Shown here: piece by piece, positions 10,180 through 17,800 of the stretch
Numbering within the stretch: the first letter of the stretch is position 1
Layout: each line of letters starts with the position of its first letter
Source of the DNA: Nonlabens tegetincola
GTDB lineage: Bacteria > Bacteroidota > Bacteroidia > Flavobacteriales > Flavobacteriaceae
NCBI RefSeq assembly: GCF_002954355.1
Contig: NZ_MQVV01000010.1
Location: 124,001 to 188,000, forward strand
Length of the DNA stretch: 64,000 nt
Reading direction: 5' to 3'
Translations under genes and position numbers: made by a program
The notes under the pieces: model-generated
What the model was told of the DNA's origin: nothing
Seen by the model: the letters and a program-made list of their open reading frames with translations, nothing else
Database searches by the model: none

Positions 10180-10180
10180 T

Positions 10181-12367
10181 CTACCTAATTGATTTAAAAT
10201 AAAATTTTATCGTCGTTCCTTTGTTTAGTTCACTTTCTGCCCAGATATCGCCACCGTGTCTAAACACCACCCTTTGCGCAATAGCCAGTCCTACACCTGT
10301 ACCTTCGTACTCTTCTTTAACAAGACGTGTAAATACACCAAAAATCTTTTTACCATATTTAGGATCAAATCCTACACCGTTATCAGTTACAACATAAACA
10401 TCCTTTTCACCGTCGTTGTATTGCGATACGGTTACTTGTGGAGCTTCCTTTTTGGAACTGTATTTAAAAGCGTTTGATAGTAAATTAAAAAACAACTGGT
10501 ACAACATTGCTCTATCTCCATATATTGAAGGTATTCCTTTTTGAATATTAAATTGAGTCTTTGGATAGCGCCTTTTCATATTACTATCTTTTAAGATATC
10601 ATTACAAAGTTTCTCAACATCGATATCATCATCAATTTTCCTGAGCTTACTAAGACCACTATAACTCAAAATAGAGTCCATTAAATCGTTCATTCTAGCG
10701 GCACTATTAATGATTATTTGAAGACTCTGCTTACCATCCTCATCTAATTGATCCATGTAATCCTCCATAAGTATTTGAGCAAAACCATCTATACCACGCA
10801 ATGGACCTCTCAAATCATGCGATACACTGTAACTAAAACTTTCTAATTCTTGATTTAAAGACAAAAGCTGTCTATTTAGTTTAGATACTTCAGAAAATTT
10901 AGTTACGATTATATTTTTAACATCCTCAACAAAGGCTTTAATAGCTGCTATTTCGTGTGTTTGCCATGGTATGGAATGCTCTCTTACTTGTTCTGTGAAT
11001 TTTTCAAATGATTTACGAGGAGTTAGATTTCCTTGGATTTGTTTTTTGTCTGGATTACCACCCCAATTAATTTCAGCAATCTGTTCTTTTCTTAGCCATA
11101 CTATACAGTCACCTTTCTTCTTGCTTATTTTATATAAGACCACACCAGCGAATTGTAACTTTTCTAAACTAGGAATGGAAGTTTCTTTGCTAAAGGAATT
11201 AGAACTATAAAAACCGTTTTCATCACATAGAACTTCAAATTTCTTGATTATATTTTTAATATCTGTGACTTCCAATGACAGACCTATTGAGCTTAATTGA
11301 GTGTCATACTTAATGATAAAAGCATCTGATTTAACCAAATCTAGTGCGGTAACCTCATTGTTTGTAAGTCCGTGCACGAGATCCCATTTTTCACTCATAT
11401 AGTGAACAAGTTTAGAACGTACATGACTGTTTTGATTCAAACGTGATATAAAGTCATTTGACGTTTTTATCGTAATTTGATTGCTTATTATGTCAGAAAG
11501 TAAAAAACAGGTTTGACGTTTTTGAAAGTCGATAAACTTTGGACTATAATGATGACAAGCAATTAATCCCCATAATTTATCCTCGATCACTATTGCACAA
11601 CTTAAAGTTGCACAAACTCCCATATTCCCTAAATATTCTTTATGAATATCACTAGAACCTCTAAGAATAGAGTTACTTAAATTAGTTAAAAAACCTGACT
11701 GTGGATTTACCATAGGAAATAAAGGGTAATCTGGTTCTTTTAGATTTGATATAATTCTTACACCTTGTTCCTTAAAAAGGTCACGTGCGTTTTTTGGTAT
11801 ATCACCGGCAGGATAATGTAGACCTAACCAGGAGTGCAAATCATTATTAGCCGCTTCTGCTATTACTTCTCCGTTCCAATCTGCATCAAACTTGTAAACC
11901 ATAACCCTATCATAATTAAGGAAATGTTTTATTTCATTTACTGCAGTATTTAAAACCTCCTGAACACTATTACACGAAGACATTTTATTGAGAGCGCTTA
12001 TAATTAGTTGTTGCTCTTCTAGAAGATTTAATTTTGAATCATACTTTTCAATATCCAACAACAATCCCTCATTACTCAAAGAAAGTTTATAAGAAAATTC
12101 ACCGTCTACTACTGTCTTGAAATCGTTATTTATAAGCTGTATTTTCAATTTATAAATTACCTCTTCCTGCAGTAACGTAGATAAGTTACTGTTTAAAAGA
12201 TCAATCTGAACATTCAAAAAATCGGTTGCATTCTTAGAATATTGTAGGATGTTAAAATCATTATCTATGACTAATAGTACACCATGTGATTGAGTTCTAT
12301 GTATAAAACGTATAGGCTCGTCTTCACATGTAGAAATTTCAATTTTTTTAGGGTAAGATTTTAACAT
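10181..12367 (-). CDS. Bacteriophytochrome sensor histidine kinase
   Basis: A 728-residue red/far-red light sensor kinase. Domain order: PAS (about 10-110), GAF (about 130-300), PHY (about 310-490), HisKA and HATPase (about 500-725). The biliverdin-attaching cysteine is C14 in TCEDEPIRFIHRTQSHG. The GAF chromophore pocket has the DIP motif (D189) in YPAGDIPKNAR, the LR and IH residues before EYLGNMGV, and the histidine of LWGLIACHH. The H-box is SVSHDLRGPLRG with H517, followed by a complete N, G1 and G2 ATP site (DNGVGF, GTGVGLA). A candidate -7 element TATCTTTA lies at 12387-12394. Downstream co-transcribed genes supply two receivers and biliverdin. All key residues for light sensing and kinase activity are visible. 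Confidence 0.95.
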   Translation of the reverse strand: MLKSYPKKIEISTCEDEPIRFIHRTQSHGVLLVIDNDFNILQYSKNATDFLNVQIDLLNSNLSTLLQEEVIYKLKIQLINNDFKTVVDGEFSYKLSLSNEGLLLDIEKYDSKLNLLEEQQLIISALNKMSSCNSVQEVLNTAVNEIKHFLNYDRVMVYKFDADWNGEVIAEAANNDLHSWLGLHYPAGDIPKNARDLFKEQGVRIISNLKEPDYPLFPMVNPQSGFLTNLSNSILRGSSDIHKEYLGNMGVCATLSCAIVIEDKLWGLIACHHYSPKFIDFQKRQTCFLLSDIISNQITIKTSNDFISRLNQNSHVRSKLVHYMSEKWDLVHGLTNNEVTALDLVKSDAFIIKYDTQLSSIGLSLEVTDIKNIIKKFEVLCDENGFYSSNSFSKETSIPSLEKLQFAGVVLYKISKKKGDCIVWLRKEQIAEINWGGNPDKKQIQGNLTPRKSFEKFTEQVREHSIPWQTHEIAAIKAFVEDVKNIIVTKFSEVSKLNRQLLSLNQELESFSYSVSHDLRGPLRGIDGFAQILMEDYMDQLDEDGKQSLQIIINSAARMNDLMDSILSYSGLSKLRKIDDDIDVEKLCNDILKDSNMKRRYPKTQFNIQKGIPSIYGDRAMLYQLFFNLLSNAFKYSSKKEAPQVTVSQYNDGEKDVYVVTDNGVGFDPKYGKKIFGVFTRLVKEEYEGTGVGLAIAQRVVFRHGGDIWAESELNKGTTIKFYFKSIR

Positions 12368-12463
12368 CGTTAATTTTTTAACTTAGTAAAGATACTTGTT
12401 TAGTTTTATTTGATAAAATTTAAACAATAATTGAGTTCAGTTTTTTAGAATCATTCAAAAAAA

Positions 12464-12488
12464 AAACCCTGACAAAACTGTCAGGGTT
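12464..12488 (-). terminator. Terminator of the ankyrin-repeat gene
   Basis: An 11-bp stem AAACCCTGACA / TGTCAGGGTTT with a four-base loop; on the minus strand it is followed by a run of about eight T. Confidence 0.85.
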
Positions 12489-12515
12489 TCCGTTGGTTAT
12501 AGTTAAGAGTATATA

Positions 12516-12947
12516 TTACTTTCTTAGTGCAGCTATAGTTGCAATATTTTTAGTTTCTTCAGCATAATCTAGTGCTGTTTTACCATCTATCTTTATTGAT
12601 GCATCTGCACCAGCTTCTAACAATGTAGATATTAAAGAGCTATTCCCTGCTTTAGCGGCCATCATTAATGGAGTCATGTTGTTACAAGTGCCATTAACAT
12701 CTGCTTTAGCCTGTTGTATTAAATAAACAGCTATATCATTACTTTTCATCATAGCACTGTATTGAAGAAGGTTGTATTCCTGACTTCCAGATACTAGACA
12801 TGCATCCTTGTTAGAATCATTAACTAATGAAGAAATAGCTCTAACATCATCATTTTTGAGAGCTATAGTCATTTCCTTAGATAAATCTTGTGCAAAAACT
12901 CCCGAAGTTCCTGCAATAAATGCTATTAACAAAAGTGCTTTTTTCAT
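12516..12947 (-). CDS. Exported ankyrin-repeat protein
   Basis: A 143-residue protein with a signal peptide (MKKALLLIAFIAGTSGVFAQ) followed by about three ankyrin repeats. The clearest repeat motifs are NNMTPLMMAAKAGNSSLISTLLEAGAD and the following KIDGKTALDYAEE. Ankyrin repeats bind other proteins; in the periplasm of flavobacteria the partner is usually unknown. It is a single-gene unit with its own terminator. No enzyme domain is present. Confidence 0.85.
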   Translation of the reverse strand: MKKALLLIAFIAGTSGVFAQDLSKEMTIALKNDDVRAISSLVNDSNKDACLVSGSQEYNLLQYSAMMKSNDIAVYLIQQAKADVNGTCNNMTPLMMAAKAGNSSLISTLLEAGADASIKIDGKTALDYAEETKNIATIAALRK

Positions 12948-13044
12948 TCTTTCTTTAATTTAAAAGATAAATATACTGATATCTTAAGAATATCTTTAAA
13001 ATAATTAAACAAAATCGTTTTATACTACCTAATCAACCTTTACA

Positions 13045-13248
13045 TTATGAATGAAATTTAATTATATCACCTGGCTTACAATCCAATACTTTGCAGATAG
13101 CCTCTAAAGTAGAAAATCTAACTGCCTTGGCTTTACCCGTTTTTAGAATAGAAAGGTTTGCCGTGGTAATTCCTATTGCTTGAGCAAGTTCATTACTTCT
13201 CATACCTCGCTCTGCGAGAATTTTATCTAATTCGATTACAATAGGCAT
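13045..13248 (-). CDS. Small XRE/Cro-type helix-turn-helix regulator (YozG-like)
   Basis: A 67-residue protein that is little more than one HTH_3 domain. The recognition segment is ELAQAIGITTANLSILKTGKAKAVRFSTLEAICKVLDCKPGDI in outline. It resembles the YozG-type regulators that pair with DUF2975 membrane proteins, and indeed the DUF2975 gene lies 3 bases upstream in the same operon. It probably represses this operon through the two inverted repeats found just in front of the DUF2975 start (13776-13824). Confidence 0.9.
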   Translation of the reverse strand: MPIVIELDKILAERGMRSNELAQAIGITTANLSILKTGKAKAVRFSTLEAICKVLDCKPGDIIKFHS

Positions 13249-13251
13249 AGG

Positions 13252-13773
13252 CTAAATAGTTAAGTCATTTTCTTGTTTCAATTTCACTCCTTCAGAAGCT
13301 AATTTGCTCAAGATGATTAAGAATAGACCAAAAGAAATAATAACTAAAGTAGCTCCAAAGCCAGACCCTACCCTAATTACTGAATGATCAAAAAATTTGA
13401 TTTTCAAAGTAAGCGAGTAAATATGGTATGCCCATACTGGAATATTCGTTAATAAAACGCCTGTTATACAAAACCACCCAGCCTTTTTAAGCGACTCTCC
13501 TGTTTGAAGATTAAATAAATGTTTAGGTGTAATTGTAAACGCAGCAATTTTCAAATGATACAGCATTATTACGAAGAATACAAGACCAACATAGAAAAGT
13601 AGTAAAACTGGATAGAATGACCAATGGTGATTACTTATTAAGAATCCTGATAGTTCATATATTTCTATATTATTTACAGTAAGTAAAAACTCAATTGGAA
13701 GAAATACTATTTTCAATATGGCAAAAAAATAAAGCAATCTTAAAATAGCTCTTAGAACTTGAATAGCTTTCAT
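13252..13773 (-). CDS. DUF2975 family membrane protein
   Basis: A 173-residue integral membrane protein with four hydrophobic segments, at about residues 10-35, 50-75, 95-120 and 135-160. It matches the DUF2975 family, whose members are nearly always followed by a small YozG-like regulator, as here. The function of the family is unknown. The start codon is immediately preceded by the first of two operator-like inverted repeats, so its expression is probably controlled by the downstream HTH protein. Confidence 0.8.
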   Translation of the reverse strand: MKAIQVLRAILRLLYFFAILKIVFLPIEFLLTVNNIEIYELSGFLISNHHWSFYPVLLLFYVGLVFFVIMLYHLKIAAFTITPKHLFNLQTGESLKKAGWFCITGVLLTNIPVWAYHIYSLTLKIKFFDHSVIRVGSGFGATLVIISFGLFLIILSKLASEGVKLKQENDLTI

Positions 13774-13775
13774 AA

Positions 13776-13824
13776 TTATCGTTTTTCGATAACAAATATA
13801 TAATTAATTATCGAAAAACAATAA
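13776..13824. promoter_or_regulatory. Pair of operator-like inverted repeats before the DUF2975-HTH operon
   Basis: Site 1 (13776-13792) is TTATCG-TTTTT-CGATAA, a perfect inverted repeat. Site 2 (13808-13824) is TTATCG-AAAAA-CAATAA, the reverse complement of site 1 with one mismatch. Their centres are 32 bp apart, about three helical turns, and site 1 covers the ribosome-binding position. This fits autoregulation by the HTH protein; it is inferred, not shown. Confidence 0.55.
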
Positions 13825-13840
13825 TTTTTTAATTTTTAAG

Positions 13841-14533
13841 CTAATCTAATTGTTCTTCAAACTCTTTAACAGTCATAGCATTTTTTACTCGATAATCACC
13901 TATTGCAGTTCTACGCAAGGCACTTAAATGAGCTCCGTTATTTAATGCGATGCCTAAATCATGAGCTAGAGATCTTATGTAAGTTCCTTTACTACAACTC
14001 ACTTTAAAATCCACTTCTGGCAAATCAATTCTAGTGATTGCAAAATCATGAATGGTCACCTCTCGACTTTTTATTTCGGTAGTTTCACCAGCTCTAGCTA
14101 GCTCATACAAACGTTTTCCACCTTTTTTAATAGCCGAAAATATCGGCGGCTTTTGAGCAATGGTGCCCACAAAACTGTTTGCCGCTTTTCTAATGTCGTC
14201 TTCAGTTAAATGATCGTAATCAAACCTTTTATCAATCTCAGTTTCTAAGTCGTAGCTAGGTGTAGTAGCTCCTAAAGTAATGGTACCGGTATATTCTTTA
14301 CGTTGCGCTTGATAGGTAGTAATATTTTTAGTCTCTTTACCAGTACACAATATAAGTAATCCGCTTGCTAGTGGATCTAGAGTACCTGCATGACCTACTT
14401 TGATCTTTTTAAGCTTAAACTTTCTTTTAATCAGCCAGCGCACTTTATTCACTACTTGAAATGAAGTCCATTCTAGCGGCTTATCAATTAATATCACTTT
14501 ACCTTGTGAAAAAGGATTGTCAGCTTGTGTCAT
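13841..14533 (-). CDS. truB: tRNA pseudouridine(55) synthase
   Basis: A 230-residue enzyme that converts U55 in the T-loop of tRNAs to pseudouridine. The catalytic aspartate is in HAGTLDPLASGLL near residue 51, and the tRNA-binding motifs are AQKPPIFSAIKKGGKRLYELAR and SKGTYIRSLAHDLG. A TTG three codons upstream keeps the frame open, but the ATG at 14533 is preferred because a TTCCTTTG promoter-like element (14540-14547) ends only six bases before it. The short length without a PUA domain is normal for this phylum. Confidence 0.95.
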   Translation of the reverse strand: MTQADNPFSQGKVILIDKPLEWTSFQVVNKVRWLIKRKFKLKKIKVGHAGTLDPLASGLLILCTGKETKNITTYQAQRKEYTGTITLGATTPSYDLETEIDKRFDYDHLTEDDIRKAANSFVGTIAQKPPIFSAIKKGGKRLYELARAGETTEIKSREVTIHDFAITRIDLPEVDFKVSCSKGTYIRSLAHDLGIALNNGAHLSALRRTAIGDYRVKNAMTVKEFEEQLD

Positions 14534-14572
14534 AGCTTGCAAAGGAAAGAAAATAAACTAATTTTAATGTAT

Positions 14573-14878
14573 TTAAATTTTAAATTCATATTCGTGTTCT
14601 ACCTTACAAATGCGAACCTTATAATAGGAATACCATAGGGTTTTACCCAATTTTTGCGCTTTCAAATGCTGCAAATTATGTTTCCATTTTTTAATGGAGC
14701 TCAAATCCTTCCAGTATGATATAGTAATCCCTAAATCATCACGGGCACTTTCAAGTTGTATAAATCCGTCATTGTTAGTAACAGCCTGTTCCATTAAACT
14801 GGCCATTGAATGATATTCAGGATCATCTTTTTTAAGAATTGAAGTGAAGATTACTGCATAATAAGGAGTTGTTATCAT
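14573..14878 (-). CDS. Antibiotic biosynthesis monooxygenase (ABM) domain protein
   Basis: A 101-residue dimeric alpha+beta barrel protein of the ABM type (YqjZ-like). Typical features are the first strand YYAVIFTS, the helix PEYHSMASLMEQAV, the phrase GFIQLESARDDLGITISYWKD and the WKHN helix ahead of YKVRIC. Small ABM proteins oxidise quinone-like molecules or bind heme, but most are uncharacterised and the substrate here is unknown. It follows the alpha-2-macroglobulin gene after three bases and is probably co-transcribed. Confidence 0.8.
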   Translation of the reverse strand: MITTPYYAVIFTSILKKDDPEYHSMASLMEQAVTNNDGFIQLESARDDLGITISYWKDLSSIKKWKHNLQHLKAQKLGKTLWYSYYKVRICKVEHEYEFKI

Positions 14879-14881
14879 TTA

Positions 14882-17800
14882 TCACCGCTTTACTGTAATC
14901 CATTTTCCCTGACTGCGCACAACATAATCACCATCGTACATAGCCTCAGCTTGTGAACCTGGCAAGTAGTAGTCTCCCAAATAACTTGCGTTAATAACCG
15001 TTTTTAAACTAATGGATTTTTTAGGCTGTAAGTCAAAATAGTAATGCACTCTATCATCTCTTATATCCTTATATTCTACCTGATTGTTTTCTTCGTCACC
15101 GTATTCAGTAAATCGAGTGTTTACCATTTCCCAACCAGACGGCACAATTTGTGAAAAAGCAACATCTCTAATAGTGACACCTGTTGTATTTGTTATGGTA
15201 GCTATTGCGGTAACCTCGGTTCCTTGAGAAAGATTACTAACGTCTATTGGATTTCCATTTTTGTCTGTATAAGCAACAACCATTGACAATTTACTTTGGA
15301 TTACTTTATCTTTACCTACGGGTAATTTCCCAGTTAAAGCTGTATTTAGAAACACGTCTACATTCCCTGTATTGGTCACTTGAATAGTTGTTGGATTATA
15401 AGCCACTTGTAAATCTCGCATCACTATACTTTTCTTGGACTCAATAACTTCCTTATTACCCTTATCAAGCAACTCGATACTAAATCCTGTACCGCCTAAA
15501 CTCTCTACATATTTATTAATTGATACCAGACTGTAACTTATTGCCTGCGTATTCATATATCGATTGTCAGCTAGTTGTTTGGCAATATTCTCAAGTAATT
15601 CTCTTGCTTTTTCTTTTTTACCCATGATGACATAAGTTTCCAATGCCATAGCACGATTTCTTTCTGGCGACCCATATGACCTGTAATCCCATTGATAGGG
15701 TGTAAAATCTATATTTGAATTGCTTAAAAGTTCATTTGCTACCTTTTGCTGTCCCACCATAGCATAGGCTGCTGCTAGTCGTAACTTAGAATTGTTTGAT
15801 AAATTACCGCTTTCGCGAAAGCGATTCATAGCACTTAAATCTGCAACACCAGCCAGCGCTAGTGTGTACAATCGATACGCTTGATTAAAGTCATTGTGAT
15901 CATTGTAACGCCATCTACTAGCGGCTTGTTTTTGATAAGCTATCCAATTTGATTTGAAAGTAACTGGGATGGCGTATCCTGCACGTTCTGCCTCTAACAT
16001 AAAATGACCAGCATAACTTGTTCCCCAATCATTTGGACTTCCTGCGCCTGGCCAGTATGACAATCCACCATCAGGGCGTTGAAAACTCGTCAACCTATTG
16101 ATGGCCATCTTTACATTGTTTGAGAGTGTCGATTGCTCTTGAGAATTCAAGTTTGCAACAGTAGACAATCCTAATTGTGGAAACGCTGCACTAGTGGTTT
16201 GTTCCACACAACCATGTGGATACCTTATTAAATAATTCAATCGTTTACCAATATTCATTTCTGGCAAGGTTGAGGCTGTGATTTTTCCCGAATTTGTTCC
16301 TTTACTTCCAAAAGGCTCTATAGGAATTGTTTTACTTTCTCCTGCCTTGAGTAATACCTGCTGACTGCTTGTGGTAAAAGGGTTGGGATTGACAATATCA
16401 ATTTCAGTTTTATAACTTGCCTTTTCACCAGATGAACTCGCAGAAAATTCTAATTGAGCAATTCCTACCTGATCTTTTACTTTAACATCAAAATAAGCTA
16501 ATTGATCTCCTACTTCTTCAAATTTTAACTGTTGTTGCTTAGGCCCTACTATTTCAAAATGATTTGATGGTTTAAAGCTGACTGTTACATTTTTAATATT
16601 GTCTTCCATCGCAAACACTGTTACTGGTAATTTGACAGTTTCTCCTGGAGTAAGCTTTCGCGGAAGCGAAGCCAGCATCATCAATGGTTTTTTTACAGGT
16701 GTTGTTTTTTGAGCGTTTCCATAAGACTCGTCTTTAACATTTGAAGCAACAACCATAGTGCGCACTGATCCCACATAATTGGGAATATCAATGGTGTGTG
16801 TACGACTTTTACCAGCTGCTACCTCAAAAGGACCAATATGACGCACCATAGGTTCAAATCGATTGGCCTTTTTTGCTTTGGCCGCTTGTGCTGTACCATC
16901 ACCACCTATTGCAAATGCCGCATCTATTCTACCACCATAAGCTCCAATTACATCATCATAAATATCCCAGGTTTTTACACCTAGGGCTTCTCTTGCAAAG
17001 AACTTATCCCAAGGATTTGGTGTTTTAAAATTTGTTAAGTCTAGTAGCCCTTCATCCACAACAGCCAGTGTATAGGTCATAGGCTTGTTATTCTTTTCAC
17101 TTACGGTTATAGAAACCTTACTTTCTGGTTGTAACGTTTCAGGCATTTTAATAACTGGTTGTAAATGCGTGTTTTTATTTTCTACCATTAAAGGTATTAC
17201 TCCATACATTCTTAATGGTAAATCGTTTGCTGTTGATGCATGAGGCTGTAAGTATGTTATATGTACATATACATTAGGAACATACCTGCTATCTATTGTT
17301 AATGTGGTGGTCGTTTTATCCTTGTTGGTTTGAACCCATTTTGCGTCTAAAATCTCTGTTCCATTTTCAATGGTAATCAAAGCTCTTCCACCGGAACTGC
17401 TAGGAAATGTTATTTGCGCTTGTTCATTTACATTATAGGATTCTTTATCTGCATTAAAAACCAGCATACTTGCCGTTTCTGGATCAGCTTTTCGTGATTT
17501 CCCTGCCCAACCTGGCCAATCCACGTAAACTATTTTACCTGTACTGTGACCACTTTCTGGATCATAAACTTTAACAAAATACCTACCCCATTCTGGGTAC
17601 TTGATTTGCATTTTAAAACTACCTTTTCCAGAGCCGTTTGTGGATATTTTTTGAGAATTTACTAATTGCCTGGATTCCATTGACTCATATCTCGATAATG
17701 AGTTTGACGTGCTTTGCCACCACCATCTCCACGATACTTTGTATACATTCACTTCAAGGTTTTGTCTAGCAGCTGCCTCTCCTTTCTCATTAACTGTGAC

